In this document: piece by piece, positions 1-5,982 of the stretch
How the letters are laid out: each line of letters begins with the position of its first letter
Position numbering within the stretch: position 1 is the stretch's first letter
Assembly (NCBI GenBank): GCA_016199425.1
Contig: JACQGT010000652.1
Coordinates: 1 to 6,032, forward strand
Length of the DNA stretch: 6,032 nucleotides
Origin: Chloroflexota bacterium
GTDB taxonomy: Bacteria; Chloroflexota; Anaerolineae; Caldilineales; Caldilineaceae
Reading direction: 5' to 3'
Notes under the pieces: generated by a model
Databases searched by the model: none
What the model saw: only the letters and a program-made list of their open reading frames with translations
What the model was told of the DNA's origin: nothing
Position numbers and translations under genes: made by a program

Positions 1-396
1 AGCCGCCAGAAAGAGAGTCTGGCCGAGGCCCACATCGATTGGGTCACGGACAAACTGCTCGAACAGGGCTATCTGAACGACGAAGAGTTTGCCCGTTTTT
101 GGGTGGAGCAGCGCAATCAGTTCAAACCGCTTGCCCCCCGTGCCCTGCGCTATGAGCTGCTGCGCAAGGGGATCGCTGAACGCACGATTGAAAGCGTTCT
201 CGACGGTGCCGTGGATGCGGACGCTGCGGCTGCGCAGGCGGCGCGCAGCCAGGCCCGCCGCTGGCGAACGCTGGACAAAGAGACGTTCCGCAAGAAGATG
301 GCTGCCTTCTTGCAGCGGCGGGGCTTTTCCTGGGCAGTTGTTCGGGATGTATTGGAGCAGTCGTGGCAGGAGATGCTCGACGAAAATGACGCTTAA
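1..396 (+). CDS. recX: Regulatory protein RecX, C-terminal part (5' end outside window)
   Basis: The reading frame is open from base 1 and stops with TAA at 394-396, leaving 131 residues of a protein whose start lies upstream. RecX proteins bind RecA filaments and modulate recombination and SOS activity in the cytoplasm. The call rests on the tandem three-helix pattern of the family. A glycine-tyrosine-leucine-asparagine-aspartate-glutamate turn (GYLNDEEFA, about residues 24-32) is followed by the signature stretch PLAPRALRYELLRKGI (residues 43-58). After that comes a further helical repeat ending in the RRGFSWAVVRDVLEQ motif (about residues 107-121), also typical of RecX C-termini. The missing part should be the first helical repeat. 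recA often sits directly upstream of recX, so recA probably lies just left of the window, but it is not visible. Confidence in the family is high; the true start cannot be given. Confidence 0.9.
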   Translation, partial: SRQKESLAEAHIDWVTDKLLEQGYLNDEEFARFWVEQRNQFKPLAPRALRYELLRKGIAERTIESVLDGAVDADAAAAQAARSQARRWRTLDKETFRKKMAAFLQRRGFSWAVVRDVLEQSWQEMLDENDA

Positions 397-432
397 GTCA
401 GAGAAAGAAATGGACGCAGATTTTCATGAGTT

Positions 433-456
433 GAATTGATCTGCGCCGATCAATTC
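433..456. repeat. Perfect stem-loop after recX (9-bp stem, 6-nt loop)
   Basis: GAATTGATC (433-441) pairs perfectly with GATCAATTC (448-456) around the loop TGCGCC. It lies 36 bases past the recX stop, so it may end or stabilise the recX transcript. No T-run follows it, so it is not a classic intrinsic terminator. An alternative stem is possible: CGCAGAT (415-421) can pair with ATCTGCG (439-445), which would exclude the first hairpin. Confidence 0.6.
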
Positions 457-491
457 CGATCGAATGTGATCGTCAAGAAAGAATATCCCTC

Positions 492-519
492 GTAGAGATA
501 CGAAATTTCGTCTCTCTAC
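492..519. repeat. 28-nt near-perfect palindrome upstream of rny
   Basis: The two 14-nt halves are reverse complements except at one pair (T499 against C512). The centre lies between 505 and 506, and the core is ACGAAATTTCGT, with GTAGAGA at the left end and TCTCTAC at the right. It has no loop, which suits a dimer-binding operator or a dispersed palindromic repeat better than an RNA terminator. Similar GTAGAGAC...GTCTCTAC palindromes are, to my recollection, dispersed repeats in cyanobacteria and some Chloroflexota. That link is inference and was not searched. Confidence 0.6.
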
Positions 520-567
520 ATCCACATACGATGTGCAACTTTTTACGTGAATCGCGAATCAGGAATC

Positions 568-573
568 GAGGAA
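568..573 (+). promoter_or_regulatory. Ribosome binding site of rny
   Basis: GAGGAA lies 7 bases before the ATG at 581. It supports that start, which also places the membrane anchor at residue 2 as expected for RNase Y. No convincing -35/-10 pair was seen between recX and rny, so rny may be read from upstream or from a promoter I could not recognise. Confidence 0.6.
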
Positions 574-580
574 CCCGGAA

Positions 581-2143
581 ATGGACATACTGACGATAAT
601 CTTGATTATCGCCGCGGCGCTCATCGGCGCAGCCATTGCCGGTTTTGTAGGCTTTAAACGAGGGAAAGAGAGCGGCGGCCAGATGGAGCGCGAGCGCCAG
701 CAACTGGTCGGCCAGAGCATTGAGCAGCAGGCGGCCAAGATTCTGGCCGAAGCCGAGGCAGAAGCCAGACGCAAGGAATTGCATCTGAAAGACGAAGAGG
801 TCCGGCTGCGCAACGAAATGGACGCTGAGATGAACCGGCGTCGCAAATCCCTGGAGAGCAACGAACAACGACTACAAAACCGGCAAGAACAGATGGACAA
901 GCGTCTGGATCAGATCGACGCCAGAGAGAAGAAGGCCAACCAGAGAGAGAGCCGCCTGACCCAGCAGGTAGCCGAACTGGAGAAAGCCGAACAGCAGCGG
1001 GACGAAGAATTGCAGCGGGTGGCCCGCATGACAGAAGAGGAGGCACGGGCAGCCCTCTTGCAGGAGGTGGAGAAGAAGAGCCGCCAGGAGATGGCGCGCA
1101 CCATCCGCGAGGTGGAAGCCCAGGTCACTGAGACTGCGGAAAAACGGGCGCGGGAGATTGTCACTGTGGCCGTGGAGCGGATCGCCAGCGACCACGTGAC
1201 AGAGTATGCGGTCAGTACAGTCAGCCTGCCCTCGGATGAGATGAAGGGGCGCATCATTGGCCGCCAGGGGCGCAACATCCGAGCCATCGAACAGGTGACC
1301 GGTGTGGACCTGGTGGTGGATGACACGCCAGAAGCGATTCTGATCAGCAACTTTGATCCGGTGCGCCGGGAGGTGGCGCGCATCGCCCTGACCAAACTGG
1401 TGGCCGATGGACGGATTCATCCGGCTCGTATTGAGCAAGAAGTAGAAAAGGCCCAGCGGGAGGTCGAGCAGCTCATCCTGGAAGCGGGTGAACAGGCGCT
1501 GATTGAAACGAACAACCAGGGGCTGCATCGGGAGATCCAGCGCATTCTGGGCCGTCTGAAGTATCGCACCAGCTACGGCCAGAACCAATACTATCACGCC
1601 ATCGAGACATCCCATCTGGCCGCGGTGATTGCCAGCGAGCTACACGCGGACGTGAAGATTGCCCGTATGGGCGGTCTGCTCCACGACATCGGCAAAGCTG
1701 TGACCCACGAGATCGACGGCCCCCACGCCATTGTGGGCGCGGAGATTGCCAAACGCTATGGGGTAAACCCGAAGGTCATCAACTGCATTGCCAGCCATCA
1801 CGGCGAGGTGGAGCCGGAGAGCATCGAGGCGGTGATCGTGGCGGCTGCCGATGCCATCAGCGGGGCGCGGCCCGGCGCGCGCCGGGAGAGTCTGGAGGCC
1901 TACATCAAGCGGGTCACCGCTCTGGAAGACATCGGCAATAGCTTCCCCGGCGTCAACCAGACCTTTGCCATCCAGGCCGGGCGCGAGGTGCGGGTCATCG
2001 TGCGCCCGGACGAACTGGACGATCTGCAGGTGATCGAATTGAGCAAGAACATTGCCAAAAAGATCGAGGACAATCTGGAGTATCCCGGCCAGATTCGGGT
2101 CACAGTCATTCGGGAGACCCGTTCGGTGGCCCACGCCAAGTAA
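581..2143 (+). CDS. rny: Ribonuclease Y (membrane-anchored endoribonuclease)
   Basis: This 520-residue protein has the usual length and full domain order of RNase Y, the endonuclease that starts mRNA decay at the inner face of the cytoplasmic membrane. Residues 2-25 form one hydrophobic membrane segment followed by a basic KRGK stop. Residues about 30-200 are a charged, Glu/Gln/Arg-rich coiled coil. A KH RNA-binding domain follows (about 208-275), with its GxxG loop as GRQG at 227-230. The HD catalytic domain spans about 335-430. Its metal-site residues are visible as H345 (TSH), the H368-D369 pair in LLHDIGK, H382 in GPHA, H406-H407 in SHHGE, and D424 in AAADAISGARPG. The C-terminal RNase Y domain ends in YPGQIRVTVIRETR. 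No key residue appears to be missing. It follows recX on the same strand after 184 bases and converges on ricT, whose product in Bacillus is an RNase Y partner. The ATG is supported by GAGGAA at 568-573. Confidence 0.97.
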   Translation: MDILTIILIIAAALIGAAIAGFVGFKRGKESGGQMERERQQLVGQSIEQQAAKILAEAEAEARRKELHLKDEEVRLRNEMDAEMNRRRKSLESNEQRLQNRQEQMDKRLDQIDAREKKANQRESRLTQQVAELEKAEQQRDEELQRVARMTEEEARAALLQEVEKKSRQEMARTIREVEAQVTETAEKRAREIVTVAVERIASDHVTEYAVSTVSLPSDEMKGRIIGRQGRNIRAIEQVTGVDLVVDDTPEAILISNFDPVRREVARIALTKLVADGRIHPARIEQEVEKAQREVEQLILEAGEQALIETNNQGLHREIQRILGRLKYRTSYGQNQYYHAIETSHLAAVIASELHADVKIARMGGLLHDIGKAVTHEIDGPHAIVGAEIAKRYGVNPKVINCIASHHGEVEPESIEAVIVAAADAISGARPGARRESLEAYIKRVTALEDIGNSFPGVNQTFAIQAGREVRVIVRPDELDDLQVIELSKNIAKKIEDNLEYPGQIRVTVIRETRSVAHAK

Positions 2144-2149
2144 TGGAAG

Positions 2150-2222
2150 GTAGCAGGTAGAAAGTTGCAGGTGGTGGGTTCGACCAGACTGAACCCACCA
2201 CCTGCAACTTTCTACCTGCTAC
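2150..2222. repeat. Perfect 32-bp inverted repeat between convergent rny and ricT, possible bidirectional terminator
   Basis: Bases 2150-2181 are the exact reverse complement of 2191-2222, with the 9-nt loop GACCAGACT. The repeat begins 7 bases past the rny stop. Its right arm covers the stop codon (2219-2221) and one adjoining base of the last sense codon of ricT. Either transcript would fold into the same very stable hairpin at its 3' end, so a role in termination or in blocking 3' exonucleases is likely by position. Neither flank has a T-run: CCCCCTG follows on the plus side, and TTCCATTA on the minus side. It is therefore not a standard intrinsic terminator. Within each arm, GCAGGTAG and GCAGGTGG form an imperfect direct repeat, which suggests a dispersed repeat family. 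Confidence 0.85.
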
Positions 2223-3214
2223 TCCCCCTGATTGCCGCCGCGACGCCGGGCGCGACCGCGGTTGCGGTTACGCCGCTGGGTACCTGACTCAGCGGGTTCA
2301 GTCGCTTCTTCGGCTTCGGCCTGGCGCTCAGCGCGCACCCGTTCGTTGTCTTCCTCCGCCGAGGCCCTGCGCTTCACCGTACAGCCGCCGCAGGTTCCAC
2401 AGCCGCTACCTTTCTTACCGGTAATCAATTCGTCCACAGAAAACTCAGCCATCACATTGTTTTGCAGGTAGACAGTCACGGACTCTTTCAATGGATGAAG
2501 ATGGCGAACCCGGCCTAAACCCTGGGGGGTGGTGACTTCCGCGCCGAGCTTCGGCATCTTTTTGTTGGCCTCTTTGTAGACTGGGTCCTCGTAGGAGAGA
2601 CAACAGAGAAGACGGCCACAGACACCGCTGATCTCGTCCGGGTTGAGAGGCAGTTGCTGATTTTTCGCCATACGGATGCTGACCGGGGCGAATTCACGCA
2701 GCCAACTGGTGCAGCAGAGTTGGCGGCCACACTTGCCTACCCCGTCCAAGATTTTGGCTTCGTCTCGCACCCCAATCTGGCGCATCTCAATGCGGGTCTG
2801 CATCACCCGGGCCAGGTCGCGCACCAGCGCTCGAAAGTCGATACGCTCGTCTGCGGCAAAGTAGACAGTCAACCGACCGCCGTCGAAATTGTATTCGCAG
2901 CGAACAACTTTCATGTCCAGAGCGTGTTCCGTTGCCATCTTTCGGCAAACGGCCAGCGCCTCTGCCTCTTTGTGCCGCCACGTGTCCTGCTCCAGCATAT
3001 CCCAGGGCGTAGCTCGGCGCACCACCTGCTTCATCTCCCCAACGATCTCCCCCTCCGCGACGCTGTGGGGGGATTGGACAATCTGGACCAGCTCACGGCC
3101 TTTGGCCGTATCGACAATCACAAAATCATTGGGCATCAGGTCCAGCAGAGTGGCCGGATCAAAATAATAAATTTTGGTAATCGGCTTGAAAACGGCACCG
3201 ATAACGGTTTGCAT
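2219..3214 (-). CDS. ricT: PSP1-domain protein, RicT/YaaT family (RNase Y specificity factor)
   Basis: The protein is 331 residues if it starts at the ATG at 3214. That codon has a strong AGGAG six bases upstream, and the resulting N-terminus (MQTVIGAVFKP, then KIYYFDP) aligns with the start of YaaT as I recall it. A TTG at 3241 in the same frame would add nine residues but has no good ribosome site. The PSP1 core spans about residues 1-265. Two CX4CC motifs, KCGRQLCC (C162, C167, C168) and VCGRLLCC (C199, C204, C205), are the family's cysteine signature. In B. subtilis, RicT with RicA and RicF forms an iron-sulfur-containing complex that steers RNase Y. Beyond the core is an extra CX2CX2C (C272, C275, C278), then an acidic stretch and an Arg/Gly-rich end (RNRNRGRARRRGG). 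It lies 49 bases downstream of holB, the same pair as in Firmicutes, and converges with rny. The RicT role in this organism is inferred from the family. Confidence 0.9.
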   Translation of the reverse strand: MQTVIGAVFKPITKIYYFDPATLLDLMPNDFVIVDTAKGRELVQIVQSPHSVAEGEIVGEMKQVVRRATPWDMLEQDTWRHKEAEALAVCRKMATEHALDMKVVRCEYNFDGGRLTVYFAADERIDFRALVRDLARVMQTRIEMRQIGVRDEAKILDGVGKCGRQLCCTSWLREFAPVSIRMAKNQQLPLNPDEISGVCGRLLCCLSYEDPVYKEANKKMPKLGAEVTTPQGLGRVRHLHPLKESVTVYLQNNVMAEFSVDELITGKKGSGCGTCGGCTVKRRASAEEDNERVRAERQAEAEEATEPAESGTQRRNRNRGRARRRGGNQGE

Positions 3215-3220
3215 CAGTTG

Positions 3221-3227
3221 CTCCTGG
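3221..3227 (-). promoter_or_regulatory. Ribosome binding site deciding the ricT start
   Basis: On the minus strand CCAGGAG ends six bases before the ATG at 3214. This is the best Shine-Dalgarno match in the holB-ricT gap. It argues for the ATG over the longer TTG start at 3241, which has none. Confidence 0.7.
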
Positions 3228-3263
3228 TTCAAAGACGGCAATGGCAGCAGGTGGCTGGGCAGC

Positions 3264-4307
3264 TCACTGCTGGGTCATTGGCCGTGGAAGTTGCAAAAGT
3301 AGAACATCGAGCGCCAGGGCAGTGTTGACCGTATGGCGCAGATAGCCCTCGACCCGCCGCAGGGTGTACAAAAACGCCTGGACATCCACCTGCGCGCAAC
3401 TCTGCGCGTCTCGCTGAATTTCCGCCTGGTGATCGATATTGTTACAGGCATCCAGACACCCAGCCTGCGCCAATAGTACATCCCGCCACCAGCCGGTCCA
3501 CAAAGCCAGCAGGCCAAAGAGCCGTTCATTTTCCCGGTTGCCGGACAAAGATTGAGAAAAGGCCAGCCGTTCCACCCGGCTGGCCCGGGTCAACTGCCAG
3601 AGGGATCGCAGATCTTCTTCCCGCTGTTCCCGATTTTGTTTCCCCTGAAGCTGGGCCAATGCCCATCCGAAACGGCCATTGGAGAGACGGGCCAACAATT
3701 GGGCTTCGGTCGCGTCCGCCGCACCCCGGCTTTCCAGGCTGTGCGCAATCAGTTCAACCGGCAAAGGGCGCAGTTCCAGCGTCTGGCAGCGGCTGACGAT
3801 TGTGGGCAGCAGTTCGGCCCGATCGTTGGCAGTCAAACAGAGAATCACATGGGCGGCCGGTTCTTCCAACGTTTTCAGCAATTTATTGGCAAAACTGTCG
3901 TTGGCCCTATGCGCGTCCTGGATGAGAATATATTTGTACTTTGCCTCCAACGGACGCAGCATCGCTTCGTGGACAATGGCCTCGGCTGCTTCCACACGCA
4001 GCATTCCATTGGCCCGGTCAACGTTTCCCTCCCGATCCGTCGGCTGGACCAGACGCATGTCGGGGTGGCCGCCCTTCGCCATCAACTGGCACGAACGGCA
4101 ATTGCCACAGGGCCGGGTGCCAGAACTTGTACAGAGCAGCGCGCCGCCAAAAGCCCAGGCCAACGTCGATTTGCCAATTTGGGGCGGCCCCAGGAGAAGA
4201 TAGGCATGGCGGGGACCGCTGCCCCCATTCTGGGCCAGCGGGTAGAGTAATTCGACTGCCCATTGATGGCCCACAACAGGCCACACCACTGCATCTGTGT
4301 TCGCCAC
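3264..4307 (-). CDS. holB: DNA polymerase III delta' subunit (clamp-loader AAA+ protein)
   Basis: This 347-residue protein is the delta' subunit of the clamp loader, which opens the beta sliding clamp and places it on primed DNA. The N-terminal AAA+ module starts with VVGHQWAVELL (residues 11-21). A complete Walker A motif follows, GPPQIGKST (40-48). The zinc-module cysteines typical of delta' and DnaX are C59, C67, C70 and C73, in CX7CX2CX2C spacing. A Walker B-like strand is YILIQDAHRAN (126-136), followed by the family's KLLKTLEEP (142-150). The SRC arginine-finger motif is S172-R173-C174, within LLPTIVSRCQTLELRPL. The C-terminal third is helical and poorly conserved, as usual. The intact P-loop contrasts with E. 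coli delta', which does not hydrolyse ATP. The start is GTG at 4307, preceded by GAGGG eight bases away. It is the first gene of a probable holB-ricT operon, and an extended -10 promoter lies upstream. Confidence 0.92.
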   Translation of the reverse strand: MANTDAVVWPVVGHQWAVELLYPLAQNGGSGPRHAYLLLGPPQIGKSTLAWAFGGALLCTSSGTRPCGNCRSCQLMAKGGHPDMRLVQPTDREGNVDRANGMLRVEAAEAIVHEAMLRPLEAKYKYILIQDAHRANDSFANKLLKTLEEPAAHVILCLTANDRAELLPTIVSRCQTLELRPLPVELIAHSLESRGAADATEAQLLARLSNGRFGWALAQLQGKQNREQREEDLRSLWQLTRASRVERLAFSQSLSGNRENERLFGLLALWTGWWRDVLLAQAGCLDACNNIDHQAEIQRDAQSCAQVDVQAFLYTLRRVEGYLRHTVNTALALDVLLLQLPRPMTQQ

Positions 4308-4315
4308 TGGGGTTT

Positions 4316-4322
4316 CCCTCTT
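4316..4322 (-). promoter_or_regulatory. Ribosome binding site of holB
   Basis: On the minus strand AAGAGGG lies eight bases before the GTG at 4307. It supports this non-ATG start, for which no better alternative is seen nearby. Confidence 0.55.
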
Positions 4323-4341
4323 GAAAGCTGGGTGGAAAGGA

Positions 4342-4350
4342 ATTGTAACA
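4342..4350 (-). promoter_or_regulatory. Probable extended -10 promoter of holB-ricT
   Basis: On the minus strand TGT is followed directly by TACAAT (5 of 6 matches to TATAAT), forming an extended -10 element. Transcription would start near 4335 and give a leader of about 28 bases before the holB GTG. No good -35 is present; TTGGTG at 4367-4372 has a 19-base spacer and matches only in its first three bases. Confidence 0.45.
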
Positions 4351-4367
4351 CAGAGGACGAAGCGTCA

Positions 4368-4404
4368 CCAATCCAGACCCAGAACCGGGTCTCATTCAGA
4401 TTGG
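4368..4404. repeat. Interrupted hairpin upstream of holB
   Basis: CCAATC (4368-4373) pairs with GATTGG (4399-4404), and inside it AGACCC (4375-4380) pairs with GGGTCT (4387-4392) around the loop AGAACC. The two stems are separated by one base on the left and six on the right. It lies just upstream of the presumed holB -10 element, so as DNA it could be a regulator site. Confidence 0.4.
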
Positions 4405-4412
4405 GGGCGCTC

Positions 4413-4474
4413 GATCCCGGGAATAGACCAGCACCCGTCTGTAGGCCAGAAATCGAACGGTCCATTCCCGGATC
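4413..4474. repeat. Long imperfect inverted repeat between the divergent promoters
   Basis: The arms 4413-4429 and 4459-4474 form 15 base pairs. There are five pairs (GATCC with GGATC), a bulged C4418, six pairs (GGGAAT with ATTCCC), one A-C mismatch, then four pairs (GACC with GGTC). The loop is 29 nt. It sits 45 bases upstream of the lipoprotein -10 box. Function is unknown; it could be an operator, a small structured RNA or a degraded repeat element. Confidence 0.5.
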
Positions 4475-4515
4475 AGAACCTAGAAAAGGGGTGTGCCACT
4501 GCGCAGCCTCTACTG

Positions 4516-4524
4516 TGCTATAAT
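4516..4524 (+). promoter_or_regulatory. Probable extended -10 promoter of the lipoprotein gene
   Basis: TGC directly followed by a perfect TATAAT (4519-4524) makes a strong extended -10 element. There is no good -35; the closest is GTGCCA at 4493-4498 with an over-long 20-base spacer. Transcription would start near 4531, giving a leader of about 94 bases. That leader contains ATTGGGTT (4539-4546), which can pair with AACCCAAT (4597-4604). Confidence 0.6.
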
Positions 4525-4624
4525 CTCGGTAGCTGTAGATTGGGTTCTTCCAGCGCTATACTCAAGTCAGAGGGAATTGTCGGTTTGATCCGAGAAAACC
4601 CAATTACCCAAGAAACTCGTCCAA

Positions 4625-5971
4625 ATGTTGACATACCCTGGCACCCCCATCAGAAGAATACGGCTGACTGACTCAACTGAAAAAAGGCCAAAACTGCTGA
4701 CTCTGCTGCTGGTTTTGCTGCTGATGGCTGGCTGCCGCGACAATACAGCCCCTGCCACCACCCCCGAGCAGCCTCTGCCCAATGGAATTTCATCCAGTCG
4801 CCCGCCTCTTGAGGGAGATAAGAGCGCGCCCCAACAGCCGTCTGACGGCGTAGAGAGTCTCGTCTTGTGGGTTCCGCCATTCTTCTCCATCGACAGCGCC
4901 AGCCGAGCAGACGCGGTGCTGGCCGCAACCCTGGCAGAGTTTGCGCCCAGCCCTGCCGGCTCCTCGGTCACCCTCATCCCAAAAGCAGAGCGCGGGCCGG
5001 CCGGGATGCTTTCCTATCTGTTGACAACCAGCCAGGCCGCATCCAAACTCCTGCCGGATATTGTTCTGCTTAACAGCTTTGATCTGCCCCGGGTGGCAGA
5101 CGCCGGTCTATTGACGCCTCTCACGCAAGAAGAGTTCGCTCTCTTCAGCGGCATCCCGCTCCCAATTCTCCAAACCGCCCAATGGCAAGGAAAGCTGTAC
5201 GGTCTGCCCTATGTGGCGAATCTGGATCATCTGGTCTATCAGACCGACCGGCTACCGTCTCCACCCGCCACGTGGGATACTTTTCTTGCCCAAGACAAGC
5301 GACTTCTATTCGCGGGCAGTTCCATCAATGACCATTCGATCAACTTTGTGTGGATGCTCTATTTGATTGGGGGTGGGCAAATAGATGAAGATGGGTATTT
5401 GATCGATCCGCAGATAGCCCAGGCTGCTCTCGAATTCCTGGACCAGAGCCGGAATCAAGGACTGATCCCAGACAGCGCCTTGACGCTCTCCAGCCCCCAA
5501 GCCGTCTGGACATTCTTTGTCAATGGGAATGCAGAGATGGCCGTGGTTCCCGCCGATCTCTTCTACAATCAACAGAGCGAAGCAGGCAAAGTCGGCTTCG
5601 CCTCGCTCCCAACCCTGGACGGGAAAGCCCGGTCTGTGGTGACTTCGTGGAGCTTTGTCATCATCACCCAAGAAGCAGAGCGCAGGCAAAGGGCGTTGCG
5701 TCTTTTGCAGCAGTTGTTTGCGCCCCAGATTCAGGGTGAATGGAGCAGGTTTGCCAGACAGTTGCCCACCCAGGCGGCGGCCTTTGGCTATTGGGATGCA
5801 GACGACCCCTACACGCGCTTTGCTCGAGATATGCTGCTGCAAGGCGTGGCCCTGCCCAATTTGCACACAGTTGATGCAATGGCCCCAACAATGCAACAGG
5901 CCCAACGGGAGATTCTCGCCGGCGAAAAATCGCCGCAGCAGGTGCTGGAAATTTTGCCCTTGCGCCCGTAA
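4625..5971 (+). CDS. Extracellular solute-binding lipoprotein, family 1 (ABC transporter type)
   Basis: This 448-residue protein is predicted to be secreted and lipid-anchored. A basic KRPK (20-23) precedes a Leu-rich core (24-33) and the lipobox LMAGC, with the modified cysteine at C37. A Pro/Ser/Thr-rich linker runs to about residue 75. The rest resembles family-1 substrate-binding proteins of ABC importers. It opens with a beta strand (LVLWVPPFF, 79-87), then PDIVLLNSFDLPRVADAGLL (144-163), the typical hinge strand WQGKLYGLPYVANLDHLVYQTD (187-208) and the motif PSPPATWDTF (211-220), which corresponds to the family's PxTWdE region. A later segment, FVNGNAEMAVVPADLF (298-313), matches the usual stretch around FxxGkaAM. 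The ligand cannot be told from sequence; sugars or oligosaccharides are common in this family. No permease or ATPase is visible. The in-frame stop at 4586 leaves ATG 4625 or TTG 4628 as the only likely starts. Neither has a good ribosome site, and 20 residues before the basic region is long, so the start is uncertain. Confidence 0.8.
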   Translation: MLTYPGTPIRRIRLTDSTEKRPKLLTLLLVLLLMAGCRDNTAPATTPEQPLPNGISSSRPPLEGDKSAPQQPSDGVESLVLWVPPFFSIDSASRADAVLAATLAEFAPSPAGSSVTLIPKAERGPAGMLSYLLTTSQAASKLLPDIVLLNSFDLPRVADAGLLTPLTQEEFALFSGIPLPILQTAQWQGKLYGLPYVANLDHLVYQTDRLPSPPATWDTFLAQDKRLLFAGSSINDHSINFVWMLYLIGGGQIDEDGYLIDPQIAQAALEFLDQSRNQGLIPDSALTLSSPQAVWTFFVNGNAEMAVVPADLFYNQQSEAGKVGFASLPTLDGKARSVVTSWSFVIITQEAERRQRALRLLQQLFAPQIQGEWSRFARQLPTQAAAFGYWDADDPYTRFARDMLLQGVALPNLHTVDAMAPTMQQAQREILAGEKSPQQVLEILPLRP

Positions 5972-5982
5972 ACAAACCTGCA

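Larger units (their letters stand above)
4308..4624. other. Divergent intergenic control region between holB and the lipoprotein gene
   Basis: This 317-base gap separates two genes transcribed away from each other. It holds an extended -10 promoter for each direction (listed separately), two imperfect hairpins between them (4368-4404 and 4413-4474), and a leader dyad (4539-4546 with 4597-4604). Frames here are short or antisense to nothing recognisable, and I see no gene, tRNA or known riboswitch. Confidence 0.6.

Noticed and set aside
872..1615. Long open frame (247 codons) on the minus strand inside rny
   Set aside because: It is antisense to the well-conserved coiled-coil, KH and early HD parts of RNase Y, and its translation resembles no protein I know. 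It is a by-product of GC-rich codon use.
3215..3241. TTG at 3241 as the ricT start (nine extra residues)
   Set aside because: It has no ribosome site, whereas ATG 3214 has AGGAG at ideal spacing and gives the N-terminus usual for the family.
3552..4250. Long open frame (232 codons) on the plus strand inside holB
   Set aside because: It is antisense to the Walker A, zinc and SRC motifs of holB, and the translation shows no recognisable domain.
4308..4624. tRNA or known riboswitch in the divergent gap
   Set aside because: No cloverleaf arms, CCA end or recognisable aptamer core could be found; only simple hairpins are present.
4628..4633. Perfect TTGACA as a -35 box
   Set aside because: It lies inside the first codons of the lipoprotein gene, and no -10 hexamer follows at 16-18 bases.
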